From positions 124,001 through 188,000 of the forward strand of contig NZ_VEHL01000005.1 of NCBI RefSeq assembly GCF_007679965.1: 64,000 bases of DNA. Direction: 5' to 3'. The position numbers and the translations under genes are program-made. This DNA is from Bordetella genomosp. 13 (GTDB lineage Bacteria > Pseudomonadota > Gammaproteobacteria > Burkholderiales > Burkholderiaceae_B). The notes beneath the pieces are model-generated. The model did no database searches. It saw only the letters and a program-made list of their open reading frames with translations, and had not been told where the DNA came from. Below, piece by piece: positions 24,962-33,444 of this stretch. Numbering within the stretch: the stretch's first letter is position 1; every line of letters starts with the position of its first letter.

Positions 24962-26131
24962 ATGAAAGCACTATGCTGGCAAGGGACGCATGACATCCGC
25001 CACGAAACGATCCCGGATCCCGCCATCGAGCACCCGCGTGACGTGATCGTGCGCGTCAGCGCGTGCGCCATCTGCGGCTCGGACCTGCACTTGTTCGACG
25101 GCTTCGTCCCCGACATGCACAAGGGCGACGTCATGGGCCATGAGTTCATGGGCGAGGTGGTCGAGGTCGGCTCGCAGAGCAAAGCGCTGCGCGTGGGCGA
25201 GCGCATCGTGGTGCCGTTCACCATCAGTTGCGGCGAATGCGACCAGTGCCGGCGCGGCAATTTCTCGGTGTGCGAGCGCACCAACCGCAATGCCGAGCGC
25301 GCCTCGAAGATGTTCGGCCATCCGACCGCGGGCCTGTTCGGCTATACGCATCTGACCGGCGGCTACGCGGGCGGGCAGGCCGAGTACGTGCGCGTGCCTT
25401 TCGCGGACACCACGCACATCAAGATCCCGGATGGCCTGACGGACGAGCAGGTGCTGTTCCTGGGCGACATCTTCCCCACGGGCTGGCAGGCGGCAAAGCA
25501 ATGCGACATCCAGCCGACGGATACGGTGGCGATCTGGGGCGCGGGTCCGGTGGGGCAGATGACGGTGCGCAGCGCCATCCTGCAGGGCGCCAAGCGGGTG
25601 ATCTGCATCGACCGTGTGCCGGAGCGCCTGGCGATGGCCGCCGAGGCCGGCGCCATCACGATCGACTTCGACCAGGAAAGCGTGGTGGAGATGCTGCGTG
25701 ACCTGACCGACGGCAAGGGCCCGGACAAGTGCATCGACGCGGTGGGGCTGGAGGCGCATGCCTCGCGCTCGATCGATTCGATGTACGACCGCGCCAAGCA
25801 GCTGGTGGGCGCGGAGACCGACCGTCCGCACGTGCTGCGCGAGATGATCTACGTGTGCCGGCCCGCGGGCATCCTTTCCATTCCGGGCGTGTATGGCGGC
25901 CTGATCGACAAGATTCCGTTCGGCGCCTCGATGAACAAGGGCCTGACGTGGCGCATGGGCCAGACCCACGTACAGCGCTGGACGGACGAGTTGGTTCAGC
26001 TGATCGCGGAGGGCAGGATCGATCCGTCGTTCGTCATCACGCACACCGGCACGCTGGCCGACGGCCCCGAGATGTACAAGACCTTCCGCGACAAGAAGGA
26101 TGGCTGCATCAAGGTCGTACTGAAGCCATGA
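24962..26131 (+). CDS. Zinc-dependent alcohol dehydrogenase (glutathione-independent formaldehyde dehydrogenase-like)
   Basis: The protein has 389 residues of the medium-chain dehydrogenase family. The catalytic-zinc motif is GHEFMGEVVEVG and the structural-zinc cysteines are in CGECDQCRRGNFSVCERTN. The NAD-binding motif is AIWGAGPVGQM. The length and the insert around ASKMFGHPTAGLFGYTHLTGG resemble the FdhA-like subgroup. The ATG at 24962 has AGGAG eight bases upstream; an upstream in-frame ATG at 24905 would add 19 residues without signal or domain character. It overlaps the udgX start by four bases, so the two are co-translated. A link to aldehyde stress and DNA damage is attractive but unproven. 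It is separate from the capsule operon by 74 bp. Confidence 0.88.
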   Translation: MKALCWQGTHDIRHETIPDPAIEHPRDVIVRVSACAICGSDLHLFDGFVPDMHKGDVMGHEFMGEVVEVGSQSKALRVGERIVVPFTISCGECDQCRRGNFSVCERTNRNAERASKMFGHPTAGLFGYTHLTGGYAGGQAEYVRVPFADTTHIKIPDGLTDEQVLFLGDIFPTGWQAAKQCDIQPTDTVAIWGAGPVGQMTVRSAILQGAKRVICIDRVPERLAMAAEAGAITIDFDQESVVEMLRDLTDGKGPDKCIDAVGLEAHASRSIDSMYDRAKQLVGAETDRPHVLREMIYVCRPAGILSIPGVYGGLIDKIPFGASMNKGLTWRMGQTHVQRWTDELVQLIAEGRIDPSFVITHTGTLADGPEMYKTFRDKKDGCIKVVLKP

Positions 26132-26793
26132 GCCGGAGCCACCTCAAGGGCGAATCCGGGAGTGCGCCGCTCCGGCGCGTGGCCGCCGGCGGCGCCGCGG
26201 ACGCCGACGTCATTCCCGAGCAGCAGCCGGCAACGCTGGACGAATGCCGGCGCTGCCCGCTGTGGAAGAATGCCACCCAGGGCGTGCCCGGCCAGGGCGG
26301 CCGGGCACCCATCATGCTGGTGGGCGAGCAGCCGGGCGACAAGGAAGACCTGGCGGGCCTGCCGTTCGTGGGGCCCGCCGGCGCGTTGCTGGACGCTGCC
26401 CTGCAGGAAGCGGGCATCGCGCGCGACGAGGTCTACATCACCAACGCGGTGAAGCACTTCAAGTGGGAATTGCGCGGCAAGCGCAGGATGCACAAGACGC
26501 CCGGGCAGCGCGAGATCCTGGCCTGCCGTTATTGGCTGGACGACGAACTGGAGCGCGTGAAGCCCGGTGTCATCGTGGCGCTGGGGGCTACGGCGCTGGG
26601 GGCGGTGATGCCAGGCACGAAGACGGCACTGACTCCCAACCTGGGCCGCACATTGTCGGCGGGCGACCGCAAGGTCGTGCCGACCTACCATCCCTCGTTC
26701 GCGCTGCGCACGCCTGATCGCGAAGCGCGCGAGCACGCGTTCCAAACCATCGTGCAGGCGCTCAAGCGGGCCAGACGGCTGACGCAGCATTGA
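26128..26793 (+). CDS. udgX: UdgX-family uracil-DNA glycosylase/covalent uracil-DNA binding protein
   Basis: The protein has 221 residues of the uracil-DNA glycosylase superfamily. GEQPGDKEDLAGLPFVGPAG is the uracil-pocket motif. The UdgX-specific loop GKRRMHKTP carries His122, the residue that forms a covalent bond with uracil-DNA in characterised UdgX proteins. The C-terminal PTYHPSFALR motif is intact. Family 4-type proteins bind a 4Fe-4S cluster; only three cysteines are present here (40, 43 and 133), so any fourth ligand must be another residue. The start overlaps the stop of the alcohol dehydrogenase gene (ATGA). The role would be tight capture or removal of uracil in DNA. The family assignment is strong because of the R-loop motif. 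Confidence 0.9.
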   Translation: MSRSHLKGESGSAPLRRVAAGGAADADVIPEQQPATLDECRRCPLWKNATQGVPGQGGRAPIMLVGEQPGDKEDLAGLPFVGPAGALLDAALQEAGIARDEVYITNAVKHFKWELRGKRRMHKTPGQREILACRYWLDDELERVKPGVIVALGATALGAVMPGTKTALTPNLGRTLSAGDRKVVPTYHPSFALRTPDREAREHAFQTIVQALKRARRLTQH

Positions 26794-26887
26794 GGCGGGC
26801 CGCGGCGTCCGCTCAGGTCCGTCGCCGACGGACCGACGCGTGCCGCGCGGCCGCCAGGTCCGGACAGTGGGCCACGCCGGCCTGCGT

Positions 26888-27175
26888 TCAATCCTCGTCG
26901 TTGCGGCGCGCGCGGTCCAGATCCCGCTCGTCCAACGGAGTGCCCTTGTCCTGATCGTAGCCGGGCAGGGTGCCGGTGCGGCGTTCCCTTTCCTCGACGA
27001 TCTCGGCCTGGTCGAAGCCGGCCTTGTCCCGCGTATCGGCCTTGGGGGGATGATCGATGTCGGGCCGCGGATCCGACTCATCCGGCTTGGTGCTGGGACG
27101 CAATGCGCCCGCGTTGACGTCCGGCTGGCCCGGGATGCGGTCGGGCTCGGGCGGCTGCTTGGTGGTATCGGACAT
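26888..27175 (-). CDS. Small hydrophilic, probably disordered protein
   Basis: The protein has 95 residues, beginning MSDTTKQPPEPDRIPGQPDV. It is rich in Asp, Glu, Pro, Arg and Lys, has no hydrophobic core, signal peptide or cysteine, and is probably intrinsically disordered. AGGAG stands eight bases before the ATG at 27175, which supports this start over the longer open frame from 27283. It converges with udgX, 94 bp away. The composition resembles small stress-associated hydrophilic proteins, but no family is recognised. Confidence 0.6.
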   Translation of the reverse strand: MSDTTKQPPEPDRIPGQPDVNAGALRPSTKPDESDPRPDIDHPPKADTRDKAGFDQAEIVEERERRTGTLPGYDQDKGTPLDERDLDRARRNDED

Positions 27176-27209
27176 GCATGGGCTCCTGGCGCGGCCCTGG
27201 ACGGCCGGC

Positions 27210-27234
27210 AAAAAAAGGGGGGACGGCGGTCCCC
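27210..27234 (-). terminator. Rho-independent terminator, minus strand
   Basis: Read on the minus strand, GGGGAC-CGCC-GTCCCC forms a stem-loop followed by CC and seven T residues. It would end transcripts coming from the small gene at 27538-27461 and isolates the gene at 27175 from them. Confidence 0.7.
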
Positions 27235-27460
27235 GGTCACACCTCGCGCGGGGCGAGGTCGGCGGGCTTGGGCAGCGCGGCAAGAATTACAACAGCCTGC
27301 GCCCATACCTCACGCCTGGTCTCCCTGGTGGGGATGGTCTTGCGAGCACCTCGGCGTTGCCGGGCGCAGGTTGCCTGGTCCAGCCGCGAGGGCAGGACCG
27401 AGGCGGGGCACGCGCGCTTCTGCCGCGCCCCATCCGTCTGGTGCCGATAGTCGGAGGGGC

Positions 27461-27538
27461 TTACCAAGGGGCAAAGGACATGACGATGGCGACGACCAGG
27501 ACGATGGCCAGCAGGGTGAGGATCTGTTGTTTGCGCAT
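27461..27538 (-). CDS. 25-residue single-span membrane peptide
   Basis: The reading frame encodes MRKQQILTLLAIVLVVAIVM then SFAPW. Two basic residues lead a hydrophobic helix of about 17 residues, the shape of a small inner-membrane protein. On the minus strand an AAAAGG stretch stands about eight bases before the ATG. A rho-independent terminator lies 227 bp downstream. It is divergent from katE. No family is recognised at this size; reality rests on the clean membrane-helix composition and the ribosome-binding site. Confidence 0.5.
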   Translation of the reverse strand: MRKQQILTLLAIVLVVAIVMSFAPW

Positions 27539-27769
27539 GGTTCAGCCTTTTCTGAGAGTTGGAACGTGCCGTGCAGGGGGCCTTGGGCACGGTGCTTGCT
27601 AACCGTCGCCCGACTTGGCTGGCGTGCTCCGCGACACAGCACGACGGCCCAGTCATGGGGGTGACGTCCCCTTGTCGCAAGTGGCGTGCCTGCCCTGTTG
27701 TCTTCGATTGCAGCAGGCCTGCCCGGCGCGGACGTCCTCCGCAACGCCCTTATCTCTCAAGGAGCCCAT

Positions 27770-30163
27770 ATGGCCACCCGCAAGCGCCAACCGGCGAAAG
27801 GTCCACAACAAGCCGCCGTCGACACCGCCTATCTCAATTCGGACAGCGGACCGGCCATGCCGCCTTCGCCGCAGGCCGCGCACCCCGCGCTGAAGAAAAC
27901 GCGCGCGGTGGGCGAGATGGTCGAGGCCATGCCCGCCAATGCCACCAAGGCTGCGGAATATGGCGCCCAGTCCGGCTGTCCGTTCTCCGGCAAGACCGTG
28001 GCGCCCAAGGATCCGACCGCCGTGGGCAGCACCCTGACGGAATTGAACACCTCGCCGAAGACCGGCGGCGCGGCCGAGCCGGGCGTGAATGCCGCCGGCG
28101 GCGAGTTGCCGCGCGTGCGCGTCGACAGCGAAGGGCAGGGCATGACGACCAACCAGGGCGTGCCGGTTGCGGACAACCAGGCCTCGCTGAAGGCAGGCCT
28201 GCGCGGCCCCGCGCTGCTGAAGGATTTCATCCTGCGCGAGAAGATCACGCACTTCGACCACGAGCGCATTCCCGAGCGCATCGTGCATGCGCGCGGCTCG
28301 GCCGCGCACGGCTACTTCGAGTGCTACGAGCCGCTGACCGACCTGACCTGCGCCACGCCTTTCGCCGAAGCCGGCAAGCGCACGCCGGTGTTCGTGCGTT
28401 TCTCCACCGTGGCAGGCGAGCGCGGCTCGAAGGACACCGCCCGAGACGCGCGCGGCTTCGCGGTCAAGTTCTATTCGGACCAGGGCAATTGGGACCTGGT
28501 GGGCAACAACATTCCGGTGTTCTTCATCCAGGACGCGATGAAGTTCCCGGACCTGGTGCATGCGGTCAAGCCCGAGCCGCATCACGGCATGCCGCAGGCC
28601 GCGTCGGCGCACGACACCTTCTGGGACTTCATCTCGCTGATGCCCGAGTCCGTGCACATGATCATGTGGGTGATGTCCGACCGCGGCATCCCGCGCAGCT
28701 ACCGCATGATGCAGGGCTTCGGCGTGCACACGTTCCGCTTCGTCACCGCCGAGGGCAAGTCCAGCTTCGTGAAGTTCCACTGGAATCCCAGGCTGGGCAC
28801 GCATTCGCACGTATGGGAAGAGGCCGTGAAGATCTCGGGCGCCGACCCCGACTACCACCGCCGCGACCTGTGGGAAGCCATCGAGGCGGGCGAGTATCCC
28901 GAATGGGAACTGTGCGTGCAGGTGTTCGACGAGGCCCAGGCGGAGTCCTTCAGCTTCGACGTGCTGGATCCGACCAAGATCATTCCCGAGGAACTGGTGC
29001 CGCTGCGGCCCGTGGGCAAGCTGGTGCTGGACCGCAATCCGGACAACTTCTTCGCCGAGACCGAGCAGGTGGCCTTCTGCGCGGCGCACGTGATCCCCGG
29101 CATCGACTTCACCAACGATCCGCTGCTGGCCGGCCGCATTCACTCGTATGTGGACACGCAGATCTCGCGCCTGGGCGGCCCGAATTTCCACGAGATCCCG
29201 ATCAACGCGCCGGTGGCGCCCGTGCACAACAACCAGCGCGACGGCATGCACCGGCAGGCCATCCATCGCGGGCGCGTGGCCTACGAGCCCAATTCGCTGG
29301 CGGGCGGCTGCCCGTTCCAGGCCGGCACCGCGGGCTTCGTGCCGTTTCCCGAGCCCGTCGAGGGCAACGAGCTGCGCGGCAAGCCGGAGAAGTTCGCCGA
29401 GCACTACAACCAGGCCACGCTGTTCTACGAGAGCCAGGCCCCGCACGAGCAGCAGCACATCATCGACGCCATCGCCTTCGAGCTGAGCAAGGTCACGGTG
29501 CCCGGCATCCGCCGCCGCATGGTCTCGCTGCTGCGCAACGTGTCCGACGAGCTGGCGCAAGGCGTGGCCGATGGCCTGGGCATGACCGAGCTGCCGGAAC
29601 CGATGCCGCGCGCCACCGAGAAGACCTTCAAGCCCGAAGTGACGCGTTCCGAGTTCCTGTCGCTGCTGGCGCGGCCGGGCGAGGGCGGCATCCGCACCCG
29701 CAAGATCGCCATCATGGTCGCCCAGGGCGTGGATGCCGATGCCGTGCGGCAGACGGCGCAGGCCTTGATCGACCAGGGCGCCGTGGTGCGGCTGGTGGGC
29801 CAGCGCATCGGCGTGCTGCCGTGCGACGGCAAGGACGTGCTGGACCTGGATGCGTCGTTCAAGAACAGCCCGTCGGCGCTGTTCGACGCCGCCGTGATCC
29901 CCGCTGGCGAAGGCGCGGTCGACCTGCTGTGCGGCGACGGCCTGGCGCTGGAGTTCGTGCGCGATCAGTATCGCCACGGCAAGCCGATGCTGGCCCTGGG
30001 CGAAGGGCGCCGCCTGCTGGAGCAGGCCGGCATTCCGCCCGATGAGCCGGACGATGGCCTGATCCTGGCCGAGGCCGCGGGCAAGGATGGCATCGCCGAA
30101 TTCGTGAAGGCGATCGAGCAGCACCGCCATCCGATCCGCGAGAGCGATCCGCCGGTGGTGTAA
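27770..30163 (+). CDS. katE: Large-subunit catalase (HPII/KatE type)
   Basis: The protein has 797 residues, typical of large-subunit catalases rather than the 480-residue small type. The core includes the distal His in [15 protein letters not shown] (His173), [16 protein letters not shown], and the proximal heme Tyr in [18 protein letters not shown] (Tyr460). The C-terminal extension (about residues 640-797) is the flavodoxin/GATase-like domain of this class: [15 protein letters not shown] through [12 protein letters not shown]. It decomposes hydrogen peroxide in the cytoplasm. AAGGAG stands five bases before the ATG. A strong terminator follows at 30189-30226, so it is a monocistronic stress gene. 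The first 100 residues are longer and more hydrophilic than in the E. coli enzyme. Confidence 0.95.
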   Translation: MATRKRQPAKGPQQAAVDTAYLNSDSGPAMPPSPQAAHPALKKTRAVGEMVEAMPANATKAAEYGAQSGCPFSGKTVAPKDPTAVGSTLTELNTSPKTGGAAEPGVNAAGGELPRVRVDSEGQGMTTNQGVPVADNQASLKAGLRGPALLKDFILREKITHFDHERIPERIVHARGSAAHGYFECYEPLTDLTCATPFAEAGKRTPVFVRFSTVAGERGSKDTARDARGFAVKFYSDQGNWDLVGNNIPVFFIQDAMKFPDLVHAVKPEPHHGMPQAASAHDTFWDFISLMPESVHMIMWVMSDRGIPRSYRMMQGFGVHTFRFVTAEGKSSFVKFHWNPRLGTHSHVWEEAVKISGADPDYHRRDLWEAIEAGEYPEWELCVQVFDEAQAESFSFDVLDPTKIIPEELVPLRPVGKLVLDRNPDNFFAETEQVAFCAAHVIPGIDFTNDPLLAGRIHSYVDTQISRLGGPNFHEIPINAPVAPVHNNQRDGMHRQAIHRGRVAYEPNSLAGGCPFQAGTAGFVPFPEPVEGNELRGKPEKFAEHYNQATLFYESQAPHEQQHIIDAIAFELSKVTVPGIRRRMVSLLRNVSDELAQGVADGLGMTELPEPMPRATEKTFKPEVTRSEFLSLLARPGEGGIRTRKIAIMVAQGVDADAVRQTAQALIDQGAVVRLVGQRIGVLPCDGKDVLDLDASFKNSPSALFDAAVIPAGEGAVDLLCGDGLALEFVRDQYRHGKPMLALGEGRRLLEQAGIPPDEPDDGLILAEAAGKDGIAEFVKAIEQHRHPIRESDPPVV

Positions 30164-30188
30164 GGCGCGCGGCGCCGCCGCAATGAGA

Positions 30189-30226
30189 GAAGGCCAGTTC
30201 CTTGCGGGGAACTGGCCTTCTTTTTT
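30189..30226 (+). terminator. Rho-independent terminator of katE
   Basis: A perfect 13-bp stem (GAAGGCCAGTTCC pairing with GGAACTGGCCTTC), a 6-base loop and a T6 tract lie 26 bp after the katE stop codon. Confidence 0.93.
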
Positions 30227-30287
30227 CCGGGCTCGACGGCCATTCCGGCCGCGGACGTCGATCCCGCGGCGCGGAGCGTTCAGGCCC

Positions 30288-30482
30288 TTACAGCGGCGTT
30301 TTGCACTCGGTGTCCGAGTACGTCTGCTCGCTGACCTTCACCCAGCCCTTGCCGGGCGATTCGGGTTCGCAGACGGTCTCGCCGGTGGCGTTGTTCTTCC
30401 ACAGGTAGTACATGCTGGGCTGGGCCACCGTGGCGGCGGACCATGCCAGCGCGGCGGCAATCAGTACGGTCTTGGTCTTCAT
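30288..30482 (-). CDS. Small secreted protein of unknown function
   Basis: The protein has 64 residues. A signal peptide MKTKTVLIAAALAWSAATVAQ is followed by a short mature part with two cysteines (in ETVCEPES and DTECKTPL) that could form a disulfide in the periplasm. AAGGAA precedes the ATG by about eight bases. It lies 22 bp after the lipoprotein gene at 30505-32172 on the same strand and is probably co-transcribed with it. It resembles DUF4124-like small periplasmic proteins only in general layout; no function is assigned. Confidence 0.65.
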   Translation of the reverse strand: MKTKTVLIAAALAWSAATVAQPSMYYLWKNNATGETVCEPESPGKGWVKVSEQTYSDTECKTPL

Positions 30483-30504
30483 GATCGTTCCTTTGCAGTG
30501 GGTG

Positions 30505-32172
30505 TCATGGGGTCACGAGGCTTTCGCCGACCCCGATCGCCAGCTTCCTCGATTGTTGCACGATGGCCGTGCGATAGGCTTCGAAGCGTGCGTCCGTGTA
30601 CGAGTTGTCGTCGCGCGGAAAACCGCCCGCGGCCGCCGTGCCGTTGTAGAAGTTGTTCATCACCGGGATGTGGATGTGGCCCGCGGGAATGGACAGGCCC
30701 ATGGTGTCACGCAGCAGCGTGTTGCGATAGGCGCTTTCGTTGGACAGGTAGTCGCCGCCGCCGCCCGTTCGAGAGCACCACGTGGGATCCGGCGCGTGCA
30801 CCTGCGACGGGTCCGGCATGGCGTTGACCACGCCGTGCCACGGCTCGGTCACCGTGTTGGTGCTGTCGCAGTTGGGGAAGTAGCTGTAGTTGGTGTGCCA
30901 CGTCACGTCGAAGCCCTCCGTGCCGGCGCTGGTGGCTCCGGGCGGACGGATGATGCCGCTCTGCGTGTTGGCCAGCAGCAGCGCTTCCACGGGCATCGAC
31001 GCAGTCGTGAACTGCGGCGGCGAGGTCCTCGCCCACGCGCTGATCGAGTCCGTACCGTTCAGCCAGCGCTGCTGCACCACGGTATTGCAGCCCGATCCCG
31101 GCAGCGTGATCGGATCGGCGCCCGGCGCGGTGACGGTGCCCAAGGGCAGGACGACGGCGGGCAGGCGCGTGCCGGTGGGGCAGTAGACGATGCCGTCGTT
31201 GCCGGCGGACGAGCCGTGGAAGCGGCCGTTCCACTGCTCCAGCCAGAAGATGTTGCTGCCGCCCTGGCTGAAGGTGACCGATGCGTTCACCTGCTGCGGA
31301 CCTGCCTTGAACCACGGGCCCAGCGTGTCTTCCTGCATGCCGCGGTTGAACGGGTCGTAGCTGACGGGCAGCACGTAGGCCTCGACGTGCAGCACCGAGC
31401 CGTCGGACAGCGTGTATTCGCGGCCGTCCAGCTCCAGCGCGGTGGCGCCCGAGGGGTTGCCGTTGCGCAGGCCGGTGTTCGGCGTGCCTGGCGTGCCCAG
31501 CGTGAAGACGTCGAAGCCGCTGATGATCATGCGCCGATAGGGCTTGCCCGAGGCCGCGTTGCCTTCGGGCAGGCCGATGTCGTACTGGCCGCGCGAGGCG
31601 CGTTCGAATTCCCATTGCAGGTCGGCCATCTGGCTGGCCGTTGGGGCCCATTCGGGCGCCCACTGGCGCAGCACCTTGGTCATCTGCACGCGCGTCCAGT
31701 ACAGCATCCGGTCGTCGCTCTGCGGCAGCGTCTCGCCCGCTTGCGCGGCACGGCGGCCCTGCACGCGGTCCACCGCGGCGCGCCACAGTTCCTGGCCTTT
31801 CTCCTTCACCAGGGCCATGGCCTGGTCCTGCGTCAGCACGCTGGTGTTGCCGTCGTCGCCGCACAGCGAGGCGGCGAAGGCGGGTGCATAACCCTGGAAG
31901 CCGGCCGCGTTGACGATGCGCGTGGCCAGCGGGGTCTGGTCGGTGCCGATCACGTTGGCGCCGGAGAACGGCAATGGCGTGTCAAGCCGGCGTTCCTCGA
32001 ACGCCAGCTGCACGTCCGTGTTCCACTTGCAGGATGCGACCTGCGCCGGGGGCGGTTCGGTGGGTGGGGCCGACGCTTCGTCGTCATCGTCGTCGTTGCC
32101 GCCGCAGGCGCTCAATGCCAGCACCGACGCCGCCGCGACCAGGGCCCATCTGTTTGCGCTGAAAGTCCTCAC
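30505..32172 (-). CDS. Lipoprotein with a peptidase C15 (pyroglutamyl peptidase)-like domain, nucleophile altered
   Basis: The protein has 555 residues from a GTG start at 32172 with GGAG six bases upstream. The signal ends ALSACGG, a lipobox, followed by a run of Asp and a Pro-rich linker, so it is a probable lipoprotein. Residues from about 200 resemble pyroglutamyl peptidase: RRMIISGFDVFTLGT matches the TGFxPF start motif, and SQGGSNIFWLEQWNGR matches the GGR...E region. The His-containing motif GHIHIPV is present (His501). At the nucleophile position the family AGxYxCN motif reads GGDYLSN, with Ser477 in place of Cys. It may therefore be a binding or altered-activity homologue. The family assignment is from motif matching by eye and is moderate. 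Confidence 0.6.
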   Translation of the reverse strand: MRTFSANRWALVAAASVLALSACGGNDDDDDEASAPPTEPPPAQVASCKWNTDVQLAFEERRLDTPLPFSGANVIGTDQTPLATRIVNAAGFQGYAPAFAASLCGDDGNTSVLTQDQAMALVKEKGQELWRAAVDRVQGRRAAQAGETLPQSDDRMLYWTRVQMTKVLRQWAPEWAPTASQMADLQWEFERASRGQYDIGLPEGNAASGKPYRRMIISGFDVFTLGTPGTPNTGLRNGNPSGATALELDGREYTLSDGSVLHVEAYVLPVSYDPFNRGMQEDTLGPWFKAGPQQVNASVTFSQGGSNIFWLEQWNGRFHGSSAGNDGIVYCPTGTRLPAVVLPLGTVTAPGADPITLPGSGCNTVVQQRWLNGTDSISAWARTSPPQFTTASMPVEALLLANTQSGIIRPPGATSAGTEGFDVTWHTNYSYFPNCDSTNTVTEPWHGVVNAMPDPSQVHAPDPTWCSRTGGGGDYLSNESAYRNTLLRDTMGLSIPAGHIHIPVMNNFYNGTAAAGGFPRDDNSYTDARFEAYRTAIVQQSRKLAIGVGESLVTP

Positions 32173-32282
32173 TTCAATCTCCGATCGAAAGATTGGGTTC
32201 TCCGTTGAACCCGACGTGAGCCGGCCGCACGCGCCGGGCAGGGCAAGCCTGTCCGGGCACGATGCCGGCACTCCCAGGCGGG

Positions 32283-32318
32283 CTTCGCCGCCGTCCGCCG
32301 GCGCGGACGGCGGCGAAG
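32283..32318. repeat. Perfect 16-bp inverted repeat (stem-loop)
   Basis: CTTCGCCGCCGTCCGC is followed by the 4-base loop CGGC and its exact complement. The structure lies 111 bp upstream of the lipoprotein start in its 5' region. No T tract follows on either strand, so it is not a standard terminator. Confidence 0.75.
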
Positions 32319-32546
32319 TCCGTCAGTGTTCGTGTGCGGTGCGGCTGGGCGAGCCGGCGCGGTACCGGCCTGCGGCTATGCTGGGTGGTCGTGCCAACCG
32401 GGGGCTGGCGTGCGGCGCGCGCGACGCGCGGATCGGCCTGGCGAGGCTACGATCGAGGGCCGGCCGCGAGACTTCGCGGCCAGGGTATTCGGGCATGGAA
32501 GTGTCCTCCCGGCCCGGGTCTGAATTGCCGTGCATTGCTTCCCCTT

Positions 32547-32557
32547 TTGTTGAACAA
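32547..32557. promoter_or_regulatory. TTGTT-N-AACAA palindrome, candidate GntR operator (distal)
   Basis: TTGTTGAACAA is an 11-bp palindrome in the AT-rich stretch upstream of the GntR gene. It matches the palindrome at 32696-32706 except for the central base. It could control leftward transcription. Binding by the adjacent regulator is inferred. Confidence 0.45.
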
Positions 32558-32670
32558 TCTTTTTTTGTTGGTCATACAAACAGGCGGAATTGCTCCGTCA
32601 AAGTCATTATCGTGTACTGCCATGGCGTTTTCGCACTGGTGAAAACCCTGCGATCAGGGAGAACACCTAG

Positions 32671-32706
32671 TTGTTTGAAGAACAAAATGGATTATTTGTT
32701 CAACAA
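32671..32706. promoter_or_regulatory. Candidate GntR operators next to the GntR start
   Basis: Two sites lie just upstream of the GntR ATG: TTGTT-TGAAG-AACAA at 32671-32685 and TTGTT-C-AACAA at 32696-32706. Both share half-sites with the distal palindrome at 32547-32557. The arrangement suggests autoregulation. Confidence 0.5.
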
Positions 32707-32733
32707 TACTTACATATGCTATCTGGAGTCAGT

Positions 32734-33402
32734 ATGACCGCCACGTCCGAGTCCGCCGCCAATACGCTGACGTTGATCGAGAAGGTCACCGAACGGATCC
32801 GCGCGCAGCTGGTCAGCGGCGAGCTGCGGCCCAACCAGCGCCTGCTGGAGTCCGCGCTGAGCGAAAAGCTGGGCATTTCGCGCAACACGCTGCGCGAGTC
32901 GTTCCGCCTGCTGACCAAGGAGGGCCTGCTGCGGCACGAGTCCAATCGCGGGGTGTTCGTGGCCACGCCCAGCATCGCGTCCATCATCGACATCTATCGC
33001 GTGCGGCGCGTGGTCGAATGCCGCGCGCTGAGCCAGGCCTACCCGCGCCATCCCGCGGGCCGCCAGATGCGCCAGGCCATCGAGAAGGCCTATGCCGCGC
33101 AGCAGAAGTCGGATTGGCGCACGGTGGCCACGGCCAACATGGAGTTCCACGCGGCCGTGGTGGCGCTGGCCGACAGCGAGCGGCTCAGCACGTTCTACGA
33201 CCAGATCGCGGCGGAACTGCGGCTGGCCTTCGGCCTGGTGGACGATCCCGAGTACCTGCACGCGCCGTTCCTCGACCTGAACAACGAACTGATCGAGATG
33301 TTCGAGGCCGGCCGCGCCGAAGCCGCGGCGCAGGAGTTGGAGCACTACCTGACGCGGTCGGAGCGGATGGTGCTGGCGCTGTATGCGAAGTTCACGACGT
33401 GA
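32734..33402 (+). CDS. GntR-family transcriptional regulator (FadR/FCD subfamily)
   Basis: The protein has 222 residues. The N-terminal winged helix (about residues 12-75) contains IRAQLVSGELRPNQRLLES and LGISRNTLRESFRLLTKEGLL. The C-terminal part is an all-helical FCD effector domain with the metal-binding His pattern starting at NMEFHAAVVALAD. GGAG stands six bases before the ATG at 32734; an ATG at 32671 would add 21 residues but overlaps a candidate operator. Members repress or activate organic-acid or sugar-acid genes. No obvious catabolic target is adjacent, so it may control the lipoprotein gene leftward or genes elsewhere. Confidence 0.88.
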   Translation: MTATSESAANTLTLIEKVTERIRAQLVSGELRPNQRLLESALSEKLGISRNTLRESFRLLTKEGLLRHESNRGVFVATPSIASIIDIYRVRRVVECRALSQAYPRHPAGRQMRQAIEKAYAAQQKSDWRTVATANMEFHAAVVALADSERLSTFYDQIAAELRLAFGLVDDPEYLHAPFLDLNNELIEMFEAGRAEAAAQELEHYLTRSERMVLALYAKFTT

Positions 33403-33444
33403 AGGACAGAGGTCTCACGCGCACGCGCCGATCGTTGTCATGGA

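Larger units (their letters stand above)
27176..27769. other. Mostly non-coding gap with a minus-strand terminator and a 25-codon membrane-peptide gene
   Basis: This 594-bp gap separates the small hydrophilic gene from katE. It contains the rho-independent terminator at 27210-27234 and the small membrane-peptide gene at 27461-27538. The interval between those two (27239-27460) has only arginine/proline-rich open frames that look like chance reading of GC-rich DNA. The last 230 bp must hold the katE promoter; AAGGAG at 27759-27764 is the katE ribosome-binding site. Confidence 0.55.
32173..32733. other. Gene-poor divergent region with a long hairpin and GntR-type palindromes
   Basis: This 561-bp region separates the lipoprotein gene from the GntR regulator. 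It contains a perfect 16-bp stem-loop (32283-32318) and, at its AT-rich right end, palindromes of the form TTGTT-N-AACAA (32547-32557, 32696-32706) and a spaced version (32671-32685). A minus-strand open frame of 70 codons starts at 32535 with AAGGGG upstream, but its Arg/Pro/Ser-rich composition does not look like a protein. Confidence 0.5.

Noticed and set aside
27239..27460. Minus-strand frame ending directly before the terminator at 27210-27234
   Set aside because: No start codon with a ribosome-binding site and an Arg/Pro-rich product; probably untranslated tail of the small membrane-peptide transcript.
32323..32535. 70-codon minus-strand frame with AAGGGG before its ATG next to a GntR palindrome
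   Set aside because: Arg/Pro/Ser-rich with no hydrophobic pattern or conserved motif; noted only as a possible relic of a lost target gene.
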